Source: Xanthobacteraceae bacterium (lineage in GTDB: Bacteria > Pseudomonadota > Alphaproteobacteria > Rhizobiales > Xanthobacteraceae). From it: a DNA stretch of 40,418 nt. The translations under genes were made by a program, and so were the position numbers. The notes under the pieces were generated by a model. The model made no database searches. It had not been told where the DNA came from and worked only from the letters and a program-made list of their open reading frames with translations. The stretch covers positions 1 to 40,418 of the forward strand of contig JASHVN010000190.1 in assembly GCA_030044555.1 (NCBI GenBank). Reading direction: 5' to 3'. Positions 24,361 to 31,928 of the stretch are shown piece by piece (the stretch's first letter is position 1; each line of letters begins with the position of its first letter).

Positions 24361-25413
24361 CTATTTCTGCGTGTCTGCCGCCTTGTATTTCTTTAGAGCG
24401 GCCTCCACGAACTTGTTGTCAAAGGTCGGCTCTAGTTTGATGTTCCCGGTTTTAAGCTCGGGATCAAGCAGCGCGATGGTCGCAAACACGTTCTTTGCCG
24501 CCTCCATCGTGACGATTCCGTCCCACTGAAAGGCAGCAATGTTGTTCTTGAGCGACTCGCGATATTCGGCCTCGTTCGCCTTGTAATAGGAAGGCGGCAA
24601 CGATTTGATGATGTCATCTATCGACGCCGTCTTGAGCCATTGCATGGCGTGGACGACCGCATTCGCGATGGCTTGGCTGGTCCTGGGGTTATCCTTGACG
24701 AAGGCCGTCTTTGCCATCAGGCAATCGCCAAGATAGGGGCCGCCAAAAGCCGCCTGAGTGCCTTCGGCGTTGCGGCTGTCGACCATGATGGACACCTTGC
24801 CTGCATTGACGAGGTTCGTAATCGCCGGGTCCAGGTTAACAAGCGCGTCGAGTTCGTCACCGTTTTGCATGGCAGCAACTGCACTGACCCCGGTTCCCAC
24901 GCTGACGTATTTTGCGTCTTTCCATGAGACGCCCGCCCGCTCGAGAATCTGCGCGATGAAATCCTGGGTGGAGCTGCCGGGCGCGGAGACGCCGATCGTC
25001 TTACCCTTGAGATCGGCCGGCGCCTTGATGGTAGAGGCCCGCGCTTTACTCACAACCAGGACATTTCCAGGATATCGTCCGAAGGTGACGATGCACGTCA
25101 GATTGATGCCTCTCTTTTGCAGATAGATCGTATGCTCGTAGGCTCCTTCGGCAACGTCGGCTCCGCCGGAAACGATGGACTGCATCGCGCGCGTTCCAGA
25201 ATCAAACGCAGTCGAATGGACGTTGAGCCCCTCCTCCTGAAAAAATCCTTTATTGAGTGCCACGGCATAAGCGACCTTATTCATTTGGCTGATTGAGCCG
25301 CCGACCGAAAGCGTAATGTCTTTCTTCTCGGGCGCGCCGGACTGCGCAATGCCGGGCGTCGCGACCGTCAACAAGAATGTGCCAGCAAACAGAAGGCCCA
25401 GAACCCTGTACAT
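24361..25413 (-). CDS. ABC transporter substrate-binding protein, NMT1/TauA type
   Basis: 350 residues from ATG 25413, with GGGGAGG upstream. Signal peptide MYRVLGLLFAGTFLLTVATP, cleaved near GIAQ-SG. Mature features: AVALNKGFFQEEGLNVHST, IVSGGADVAEGAYEH, KAPADLKGKTIGVSAPGSST and AAMQNGDELDALVNLDPAI, the two-lobed type II binding fold of NitT/TauT systems. It leads the operon: SBP, small ORF, ATPase, permease. A perfect ATTGTATTACAAT operator lies 48 bases upstream, so it is likely under an FCD-type GntR regulator. The ligand is unknown; relatives bind sulfonates, aromatic acids and pyrimidines. Confidence 0.93.
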   Translation of the reverse strand: MYRVLGLLFAGTFLLTVATPGIAQSGAPEKKDITLSVGGSISQMNKVAYAVALNKGFFQEEGLNVHSTAFDSGTRAMQSIVSGGADVAEGAYEHTIYLQKRGINLTCIVTFGRYPGNVLVVSKARASTIKAPADLKGKTIGVSAPGSSTQDFIAQILERAGVSWKDAKYVSVGTGVSAVAAMQNGDELDALVNLDPAITNLVNAGKVSIMVDSRNAEGTQAAFGGPYLGDCLMAKTAFVKDNPRTSQAIANAVVHAMQWLKTASIDDIIKSLPPSYYKANEAEYRESLKNNIAAFQWDGIVTMEAAKNVFATIALLDPELKTGNIKLEPTFDNKFVEAALKKYKAADTQK

Positions 25414-25460
25414 ATGTCCTCCCCAATGAAGCGGCGGCCTTTATCCATTAAGGCCGCTCG

Positions 25461-25481
25461 TCAGATTGTATTACAATCTGA
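25461..25481. promoter_or_regulatory. Perfect palindromic operator upstream of the ABC operon
   Basis: Ten bases on each side of one central T are exact inverted repeats; the core is ATTGTATTACAAT (25464-25476). This is close to the ATTGTATACAAT type of site bound by FCD-type GntR regulators. It lies 48 bases before the SBP start. The same core spaced the same way recurs at 37986-37998. Confidence 0.6.
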
Positions 25482-25597
25482 GGCGGCGCGGACTGTGTCA
25501 AGGGGGAGTCTTGCGATCGACGGCATAAGCGACAGATTGCCACGGAAGCCATTGTCGATGAGATCCGCTCGATCATGATGTGTGTACGCCGGTCCCT

Positions 25598-25751
25598 GCT
25601 AGAGCGGGATGGGTTTTCTTTGAATCGTTGTCCCGCTCTAGCTTATTGTTGGAGCATGATCCCTCGGATCAAGTCCGAGGGCAGGCTTTTTCGAAAACCG
25701 GTATCCACCCTCGGATCAAGTCCGAGGGCAGGCTTTTTCGGGATCATGCTC
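25598..25751. repeat. Composite hairpin-rich intergenic repeat
   Basis: Three nested structures in the 391-base gap before the Bug gene. First, GCTAGAGCGGGA (25598-25609) pairs with TCCCGCTCTAGC (25631-25642). Second, GAGCATGATCC (25652-25662) pairs with GGATCATGCTC (25741-25751). Inside the second lie two exact 33-base copies (25661-25693 and 25708-25740), each with the hairpin CCTCGGA-TCAAG-TCCGAGG. I associate such elements with Bradyrhizobium-like genomes. Not coding. Confidence 0.8.
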
Positions 25752-25804
25752 TCAGGCCTGGCACAGCGGAATCCCGATCCGCCTCGGCTGTGGAAGGCCG
25801 TTAG

Positions 25805-26776
25805 CTATTCTACGATGACGCCGGCGGCCTTGATCGGCGCCGCCCATTTGGCGATTTCACTTTTCACCAACGCGGCAAGATATTGTGGTGACGTTTCGGG
25901 GTCGGGTGCGATCTCGGCACCGAGCGGAACCAGCCGATCACGCACAGCCTGCGAATGCATCGCTGTGACCGCGGCGTCGTGCAGCCTTTTGACCACCGCC
26001 CCGGGGGCATTCTTGGGCAGGAAGATCGCATTCCAAGTATAGGCGATAAGACCGGGCACCCCCTCTTCGACCGCCGTCGGCACTTGGGGCAGAGCCGCTG
26101 AGCGGTGGCGGTCGAGAACCGCGAGGCCCTTGACCGAGCCGGCCTCGATCGGAGGTTTGGCGGTCGTCATGATATCGCACAGGTAATCGACGCGGCCCGC
26201 CTCCAGATCTTGCAACGCCGGCGCCGTACCACGATAGGGAACGTCAGTAACTTTGACGCCGACGAGGTAATTGAACAGCACACAGCCGAGTTGACCGGCC
26301 GATCCAGCAGCCGCGTATTGCATCTGCGCCTGATGCGCTTTGGTATAAGCGACAAATCCCTTGAAGTCGGCAACCGGAAGGCTTTTGCGCGCTTCCAACA
26401 CCAGCGGCACGTTGGCGATGAGAACGACGGGCGTGAAATCACTCGCCGCATTGTACAGCGGGTGTTTATAGAGCGTCTGGCTTTGCGCTTGGGTGCCGAC
26501 GGTGCCAAGCACCATCGTATAGCCGTCGGGTGCGGCACTCGCGACGCGGGCAACGCCGACCATGCCACCGGCGCCGGAGATGTTCTCGACGACGATGCTC
26601 TGACCGAGGATCCTTCCCATGCTGAGCGCCATGACGCGGCCGATAAGGTCGGTCGGTCCCCCGGCGGCGAAGGGAACGACCATTGTCATGGGCCGCGACG
26701 GAAAGTCATCGGCCTGCGCCGGTAAGACGGCGGCCACAACAGCGGCCGCCATTGCCATGCGAGCAAAAATTTTCAT
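25805..26776 (-). CDS. Bug/TctC-family tripartite tricarboxylate transporter binding protein
   Basis: 323 residues from ATG 26776. Signal peptide MKIFARMAMAAAVVAAVLPA, cleaved before DDFPSRP. Hallmarks: RPMTMVVPFAAGGPTDLIGR (first ligand loop), VVENISGAGGMVGVARVASA (second), DGYTMVLGTVGTQAQSQTLY and YAAAGSAGQLGC, all standard in Bug receptors. No TctA/TctB membrane partners are in the window, which is common for this expanded family. The ligand is probably a carboxylic acid. It sits between the ABC operon and the ornithine-cyclodeaminase-like gene, same strand. Confidence 0.93.
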   Translation of the reverse strand: MKIFARMAMAAAVVAAVLPAQADDFPSRPMTMVVPFAAGGPTDLIGRVMALSMGRILGQSIVVENISGAGGMVGVARVASAAPDGYTMVLGTVGTQAQSQTLYKHPLYNAASDFTPVVLIANVPLVLEARKSLPVADFKGFVAYTKAHQAQMQYAAAGSAGQLGCVLFNYLVGVKVTDVPYRGTAPALQDLEAGRVDYLCDIMTTAKPPIEAGSVKGLAVLDRHRSAALPQVPTAVEEGVPGLIAYTWNAIFLPKNAPGAVVKRLHDAAVTAMHSQAVRDRLVPLGAEIAPDPETSPQYLAALVKSEIAKWAAPIKAAGVIVE

Positions 26777-26968
26777 GACACTGAGCCGTACTCGTTCTGA
26801 TCTCTGTAATGGCTACGTCGGCATTGGCTGTGCATTTCTCTCTTGGACCGATTGCAATAGGCCACGAGATTTTCAGCGAAGACCATCATCACCGGTGCCC
26901 GATCGCCGCCGACGGTTTAGCATTCCTCCATGCATCCGATCACCGGTTCAACCGCATTGCGCGCTGCG

Positions 26969-27985
26969 TCACGGAAGCTCTGCCAGTCCCAAATCGATGT
27001 GATCGCCAATCCCTGCCCGCCGCGCCTTTTCATAGACGTAATGCGCACAGACGATGTCCTGAACAGCGAGGCCCGAACTGTCGAAAAAGGTGATCTCCTG
27101 ATCATTCGATCTGCCAGCAGCCTTGCCGGCGATGACGTCGCCGATCTCGATCGTCAAATCCGACTCGTCCACCACGCCAAGTTTCAACGCCACCGAGAAT
27201 TTTCCATCCTCTTTGGCGGTCTGTACGCCATCGCCAATGACCCGCGCCGCTTTGAGGATAGCCGGTTCGACCTCGGTTTTGATACCAACCGCCACAATAT
27301 GCTGACCGGGCCGCAGATGTTTGCGAAGCAGTACCGGCTGCGGTGAATTGGTAGCGGTAATGATGATGTCAGCTTCGTTCACCGCATCTTCCACCGAGGC
27401 GACGGGTCGCAACGCGAGGCCGGTCTCCTGCCTTATCCGTTCGACGAAGCTCAGGCGCCCGTGCTCCGAACGGCTGAACACGAAACCCTGATCGATTTGA
27501 GGCAGAAGTTCGCGTATCGCATGCAGGTTAAACCGCGCCTGCACGCCCGAGCCGATAATCCCGACCCGCGTGGAATCTTTTCGCGCGCAGTAGACGCACG
27601 ACAAGCCTCCCGCCGCACCGGTCCGCGCCGCCGTGAAGTAAACACCATCCATGATCGCCAGCGGAAAGCCGTCGTTCGGATCAAACAGAGTGACGATTGA
27701 GCCAATGTTCATGCCTGGAGGATTTCTCGGAAAGCGAGCAAGCACCTTCATACCCATCGCTTCGGACTCGCCCCCGACATAACCGGCAAGGAGCTTCATC
27801 CACCGCGTACCGTCCGCGAGCCGCAACCATGTATTTGGCGCGACAAGCGTGTTGCCGGAGGAAGTGCCGCGAAATACCGCCTCCTGAATATCGATGCATT
27901 CACGCATCGACATAAGGGCCTTGATTTCCGCCATACTGATGATCAAGGTCTTTCGGCCAGCGAAGATATGTTCGGTACGCGCCAT
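26969..27985 (-). CDS. Ornithine cyclodeaminase / mu-crystallin family protein
   Basis: 338 residues from ATG 27985 with AGGAT upstream. Rossmann loop VGIIGSGVQARFNLHAIREL binds NAD(P). The N-terminal dimer domain has RWMKLLAGYVGG and MGMKVLARFP with the conserved Lys residues of the substrate pocket. Also GGLSCVYCARKDS and ADIIITATNSPQPVL. Members include ornithine cyclodeaminase, alanine dehydrogenase, ketimine reductase and opine-type enzymes, so the substrate is uncertain: an imine or amino acid. It lies 34 bases from the M24 gene upstream, which suggests a shared transcript; M24 could release an amino or amide product that this enzyme handles. Confidence 0.9.
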   Translation of the reverse strand: MARTEHIFAGRKTLIISMAEIKALMSMRECIDIQEAVFRGTSSGNTLVAPNTWLRLADGTRWMKLLAGYVGGESEAMGMKVLARFPRNPPGMNIGSIVTLFDPNDGFPLAIMDGVYFTAARTGAAGGLSCVYCARKDSTRVGIIGSGVQARFNLHAIRELLPQIDQGFVFSRSEHGRLSFVERIRQETGLALRPVASVEDAVNEADIIITATNSPQPVLLRKHLRPGQHIVAVGIKTEVEPAILKAARVIGDGVQTAKEDGKFSVALKLGVVDESDLTIEIGDVIAGKAAGRSNDQEITFFDSSGLAVQDIVCAHYVYEKARRAGIGDHIDLGLAELP

Positions 27986-28019
27986 CTGATCCTGCAGCTC
28001 CGCTGATCCGGGCGAAGGC

Positions 28020-29216
28020 TTAAATGACCTTGAACAGTCCTTCGTCCCAGGGCGTGAGCACTTCGGCTCCCGTGCCGGTGATGTGGATATCTTCTTCCGA
28101 ACCGTAGGTGATCCCCTCGTCGAGGAGGTAGGCCTCTACGTTCACAACCATTCCCGGCTCAAGAACGGCGTCGTCGTCCATTCTGACGAAGGGTGGCTCG
28201 CTGCCGTTGAGACCGACCCCGTGAGCGAGATGAAAGAACGGAGCACGAATGTATTTGCCATATTGGTCCTCGCCCAGCCCGAGTTCCTTGTAGATGTCGA
28301 CCATGTGCTCGATAACGCGGCGGTAGGAATTACCCGGCTTGAAAGCTTCCTCGATGCTGCGCTTCACGACGGTCCGTATCTTGCGATGGCAATCCGCCTG
28401 CCGATCCGTCGGCTCGCCCACAACCGCCATGCGATTAAATTCGCCCCAGTAGCTCTCGAAGATGGCACCCGAATCGATGAACAGAACGTCGCCTTTTCGC
28501 AAGGCTTCGTCCGTCGGTCCCTGCATGCGCGAGCGATGGCCTTTCTTGCGCGCCTTCGCGGCCGAAACCACTTGAATTTGCGTATGGGGCGGGCGCCAGG
28601 CTCCTTCCTCGACAAGGTATTTGCAGACGAGCCGAGTAATGTCTTTCTCGGTGCAGCCCGCGGAGAGTTCGGCAAAGGTTCGGCGTAGAGCGCGAAAATT
28701 GATCAGGCCGGCGTGGCGGATCAGATCGACCTCGGCAGGCGACTTGATCATGCGCAATTGCCAAAGCATGGCGGAGGCGTCAACGAAACGCGCTTGCGGC
28801 ATTGCGTCCCGCAAGCTCAGAAACTCCACGACCGGCAACCACAATCTTTGATCAGCTCCCAGTTCCATGCCGATGGTGGCATCGTTGAGCTTCATGCCGA
28901 CCAGCAGATCTTTCAGTGCGTCGAATTTGAACGGCGGACCGTAGGCGTGGACGTCTTTGACCCACGACTCCTCAAGCGCGTTCTCTTTGTTTACGTTATA
29001 GACGAGCAAGGCAGCTTGGCCGTCCTGCTTCAGCACCATCAGATGCGGTCGCGAGAAATTCGACTGGTAATCGCGCGGAGCATGGCCACTCAGGTAGTAA
29101 TAGTTCATGCAGGCCGAGAAATCCCCAGTCACGATCAGGGCGTCAAGTTTGTCGCGCTGCATCAGCTTCTGCGCGCGCGTCCTGCGCTCTAACATCTCGT
29201 CCAGAGAGAACGGCAT
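28020..29216 (-). CDS. M24-family metallohydrolase (creatinase / Xaa-Pro peptidase fold)
   Basis: 398 residues from ATG 29216, with GGAG five bases upstream; GTG 29237 is a weaker choice. An N-terminal creatinase domain (about 1-150) precedes the pita-bread domain. The metal site reads Asp248 (FIDSGA), Glu259 (YWGEFNR, where most members have Asp), His332 (HGVG), Glu361 (VNVEAYL) and Glu375 (SEEDIHI). The Asp-to-Glu change makes a normal dimetal peptidase less certain; activity like creatinase or another C-N hydrolase is possible. It lies in a reverse run with the cyclodeaminase-like gene and an RraA gene. Confidence 0.9.
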   Translation of the reverse strand: MPFSLDEMLERRTRAQKLMQRDKLDALIVTGDFSACMNYYYLSGHAPRDYQSNFSRPHLMVLKQDGQAALLVYNVNKENALEESWVKDVHAYGPPFKFDALKDLLVGMKLNDATIGMELGADQRLWLPVVEFLSLRDAMPQARFVDASAMLWQLRMIKSPAEVDLIRHAGLINFRALRRTFAELSAGCTEKDITRLVCKYLVEEGAWRPPHTQIQVVSAAKARKKGHRSRMQGPTDEALRKGDVLFIDSGAIFESYWGEFNRMAVVGEPTDRQADCHRKIRTVVKRSIEEAFKPGNSYRRVIEHMVDIYKELGLGEDQYGKYIRAPFFHLAHGVGLNGSEPPFVRMDDDAVLEPGMVVNVEAYLLDEGITYGSEEDIHITGTGAEVLTPWDEGLFKVI

Positions 29217-29401
29217 CGGGCTCCGTACCTTCTTCACAGAATCCTGGGGCTCAGTCGCCTCTGAAGCATTATCCGCCTGGCGACCAGCCCAAACTCAACA
29301 GCTGCTAGCAAAGGACGCCGAGGCGCGCCAATTCGGAAAATTAATGGCTCCATAAAGCCTCGGCGGGACCAAAGCCTATCACTGCTCCCAACCGTCAACG
29401 A

Positions 29402-30064
29402 TCAGAGATGGCCGTATTTGCGATAAGCGGCCAACAAGGACATGCCGCCCCTGATATCGTCGCGAGAACGGCTCTCGACGGCGGCCCAGTGCGCCACCTT
29501 GTCAACCACCACATCGAGGCGCACTTTCGGAACAATAATGACTCCGTCGTCATCGGCCACGACGATATCTCCGGGACGGACGGTAACGAATTCTTCCAAG
29601 CCGCCGCGGAGCTGCACTGGAATTTCTCGAGCGACCACGCGCCAGCGGCCGATCGCCTGTGCCGGCGTACAATAACGCGCCACAATCGGCATGCTGCATG
29701 TCCGCAGAAATGCGACGTCTCTTATCCCGCCGTCCACCACGACGCCCGCACATTGGCGCTCCTGCATCGCAAGCGCTAGCAAGTCGCCGAAGCAGCAGAC
29801 ACCGCGGCTGTCCCTCCCGGCCCAGACTGCCACAGCGCCAGCCGGAATGGAGTCAATCGCTTTCAGCTTCGCTGGATCTCCACCAGCTGACCACGTCTCT
29901 GACCGTCCGCTTATGGTAAAAGCAGGGCCGACAAACCTCGTTCCGGGCCCTTTGACGGAAAACAGCGAAGTGTCAAGAATCTTGGGTATTTCCCCAAGAG
30001 AATCGAACACGTCGGCGATCACCGCCGTTCCAGCGGCGAGTAGCCCCGCCAGTGCTTCTGTCAT
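29402..30064 (-). CDS. RraA-family protein (HMG/CHA aldolase or oxaloacetate decarboxylase-like)
   Basis: 220 residues from ATG 30064, usual size. Key motif GDLLALAMQERQCAGVVVDGGIRDV, where GD, Arg and the final Asp form the Mg2+ and pyruvate site of 4-hydroxy-4-methyl-2-oxoglutarate aldolases; further GDIVVADDDGVIIVP. With these residues present it may be a retro-aldolase that gives pyruvate or oxaloacetate at the end of an aromatic pathway, rather than an RNase E inhibitor. The start overlaps the stop of a 53-codon ORF (ATGA). Confidence 0.9.
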   Translation of the reverse strand: MTEALAGLLAAGTAVIADVFDSLGEIPKILDTSLFSVKGPGTRFVGPAFTISGRSETWSAGGDPAKLKAIDSIPAGAVAVWAGRDSRGVCCFGDLLALAMQERQCAGVVVDGGIRDVAFLRTCSMPIVARYCTPAQAIGRWRVVAREIPVQLRGGLEEFVTVRPGDIVVADDDGVIIVPKVRLDVVVDKVAHWAAVESRSRDDIRGGMSLLAAYRKYGHL

Positions 30065-30222
30065 GGCGATGACTCTCCGATCACCAAATCCCCAACAGCT
30101 GGCTGGACGACTTCATGCTGCATGATCAAAGGAGGGAAGCGACGCAGTTCAAGAATATCCAGTCGACGCCCTCTTGCGGCGAAGAAGCGAGCAAGACCAA
30201 TGAATAATTCTAACGACGCCAT
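30061..30222 (-). CDS. 53-residue ORF overlapping the RraA start, unknown
   Basis: ATG 30222 opens 53 codons (MASLELFIGLARFFAARG... GDLVIGESSP), ending at TGA 30063-30061, four bases into the RraA gene. The start is weakly supported (AACGGGCG upstream), and the frame stays open back to a stop near 30300, so a longer N-terminus is possible. No known family. The ATGA overlap is the only strong point for it. The rest of the 300-base gap between the LysR and RraA genes shows nothing else. Confidence 0.3.
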   Translation of the reverse strand: MASLELFIGLARFFAARGRRLDILELRRFPPLIMQHEVVQPAVGDLVIGESSP

Positions 30223-30364
30223 AAGCGCCCGTTCTGCACCAAAGAAACCGACAAAATCCCTTAGCCTTCGCCGTGGCGGCCCAACGCCGGCATTCGCCTA
30301 TCGAAGCGGGCGCGACGGCTCGATCGTTGCCGGCGTTTGTCTGATTTCTGGGAGTTGGCGGACC

Positions 30365-31312
30365 TTACGTGCCAGGTCGGGCCAGGCTGCGGCACCGCGG
30401 TCGCGCAAGCGGGCCACCTCGCGGTGCCCGCGATTGATCAAATTCCTGTATAATTCGCACCAGCTCCCTGGCGCTGTCCGACAAATAGTCGGAACGGAAA
30501 ATCATGAGCGTGCGCCGCTTCTGATTCAGCTCCACTAACCTGAGTTCAACCAGGGTCTTTTGCTCAAGATCGGCCTCCACTGTGATGCGCGGCACGATGG
30601 CCAGGCCCACGTTCGACTGAACAAAATGCTTGATATTTTCGAAGTTGCACAATTCGGCCACTACGTTGCAGCGAATGCGGTTTCTCTTGAAGACGCCAAG
30701 AACCATGTGTTGAATCGTTTTTGACTGCTGATGGAGGACAATCGGATATCCATCCAAGTCCGACATGGAAACTTCTTTTCGTATCGCAAGCTCGTTTCGT
30801 GGAGAAGCGATCACTACGATCTCATCGGTATAAGCGTCGACATATGCGAGTTCGTGAGAAGTCGGCTGTTCCTTGACGAACCCAATTTGAACATTCCTGT
30901 TCAACACCTGACGGGGAATTTCATCCAACGACCTGCGATAGAGAGCCACCCTGATGTCGCCGTGAAGCCGGAGGTACTGCCGGAGCGGCCTGGGCAAGAG
31001 GTAAACGGCGGCTGATTCGTAAGCCGCAATCTCAAGCGTTCCGACTTTGAGGTTTTTGAGATCATAGAGATGATGTGTCGCCTGGTCGCGCAGTGCAATC
31101 ATTTGCCGCGCGTAATCGACCAGGAGCTTCCCTGCGGCTGTAAGCGACACGTCGCTCAACCCGCGTATTAAAAGCGGCGTGCCGATCTCTTCTTCGAGCT
31201 TCTTGATGCTTTGGCTTACGGCCGGCTGCGTTCGAAAAACTCGCTCGGCAGCGCGTGTAAATGTGCCTTCGTCCACCACGGCAAGAAAATGCTCGAGCTG
31301 AAGAAGCTCCAT
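30365..31312 (-). CDS. LysR-family transcriptional regulator
   Basis: 315 residues from ATG 31312 (AGGA upstream). N-terminal winged helix: MELLQLEHFLAVVDEGTFTR, AAERVFRTQPAVSQSIKKLE and the Gly/Leu turn of the wing. The C-terminal effector domain is of the periplasmic-binding type (EVSMSDLDGYPIVLHQQSKT, FVQSNVGLAIVPR). The C-terminal tail is Arg/Pro-rich. It lies upstream of the RraA gene on the same strand and probably controls the RraA-M24-cyclodeaminase run, or acts on its own promoter next to the relic region. Confidence 0.92.
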   Translation of the reverse strand: MELLQLEHFLAVVDEGTFTRAAERVFRTQPAVSQSIKKLEEEIGTPLLIRGLSDVSLTAAGKLLVDYARQMIALRDQATHHLYDLKNLKVGTLEIAAYESAAVYLLPRPLRQYLRLHGDIRVALYRRSLDEIPRQVLNRNVQIGFVKEQPTSHELAYVDAYTDEIVVIASPRNELAIRKEVSMSDLDGYPIVLHQQSKTIQHMVLGVFKRNRIRCNVVAELCNFENIKHFVQSNVGLAIVPRITVEADLEQKTLVELRLVELNQKRRTLMIFRSDYLSDSARELVRIIQEFDQSRAPRGGPLARPRCRSLARPGT

Positions 31313-31489
31313 TCGCGCGGATCCTGCTATTTGCCGGCCATTCATTCGGACCCAGATTCCGGGACTTGTCAATTGCCGCCTCTCGCCCACCCGGAGGCTC
31401 GCGACTCCTATGGCCCGCCAAGAGGCCGATCATGGCCCAACTGTTACCGCGTGGCTTCGTGCGATTGAACCACCCCGGCAAGACGGACC

Positions 31490-31570
31490 TCATGAGGGCG
31501 GCAGCTTCTCGCGGATTCCGACATCGAACATGCCGCGTGGTTTTGCCGCCACATGTCGTTCGTCCGCTAT
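31490..31570 (-). pseudogene. Relic of NCS2 permease N-terminus
   Basis: The reverse-strand frame reads I-ADERH-VAAKPRGMFDVGIREKLPPS-stop. It matches the start of the intact NCS2 permease (VAAKPRGMFDVGVHDKLP) codon for codon, and the position of its ATG is here ATA (31570-31568). A stop follows at 31492-31490, where the intact gene has the first membrane segment. The 5' spacer is shared with the intact locus: the 28 bases at 31579-31606 equal those at 5931-5958. Only 26 codons survive. Confidence 0.85.
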
Positions 31571-31652
31571 CTTTCTCTCCGATTTTTTGTTTGATAGTGA
31601 AAGAAAACACGCGCCGGCTTCACGCCGATCGTGTGGCTCGGAAGGACGACGC

Positions 31653-31739
31653 CTAGTCCTCGACGTTCTCTTCGATCCGCCAGACCGTTGTTCCGGGCTT
31701 GAGTTCAGCCCTGCTGGCGCCGCCCGGCCGCTTGGCCGT
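31653..31739 (-). pseudogene. Relic of UbiD decarboxylase C-terminus
   Basis: Reverse frame TAKRPGGASRAELKPGTTVW-RIEENVED-stop parallels the tail of the intact decarboxylase, ATKQRQRGGLTPETMVWRVE-PDVGIED-stop. It sits 82 bases upstream of the NCS2 relic, as the intact pair is separated by 87. The frame continues without a stop to 31901 into transposase-like sequence, so the break is in frame. Only about 28 codons remain. Confidence 0.8.
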
Positions 31740-31799
31740 CACATGGCTTGGCGGCTCAATAAGAGCGCTGAACTGACAGCAGGCGGCGTCAATACCGAC

Positions 31800-31901
31800 G
31801 GTGGCCTTTCCTTCTCCTGAAACGGACACAAGGCCGGTGCACAGGATCGGGTGATGCTGGGCGTCGACGGCAACGTGAACGTTGTAGCGAACAACACCTG
31901 A
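31800..31901 (-). mobile_element. Probable transposase fragment (DDE, IS1182-like)
   Basis: In the same open frame as the UbiD relic, SGVVRYNVHVAVDAQHHPIL resembles the block GxGxVGYNVQVAVDAKHHLI of DDE transposases of the IS1182 type as I recall it. Later residues (CTGLVSVSGEGKATVGID) do not clearly belong. No ends or inverted repeats of an insertion sequence are visible. It may mark the insertion that broke the second ubiD operon. A stop (31904-31902) precedes the frame and no start codon is present. Confidence 0.4.
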
Positions 31902-31928
31902 TCAGATCGAAGCTCGTGGACCGGCCGC

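Noticed and set aside
25661-25740. CRISPR-like direct repeats
   Set aside because: Only two copies, each self-complementary, inside a larger palindrome and without cas genes.
30122-30538. 138-codon forward frame
   Set aside because: Basic, low-complexity product running into the antisense of the LysR gene; no family likeness.
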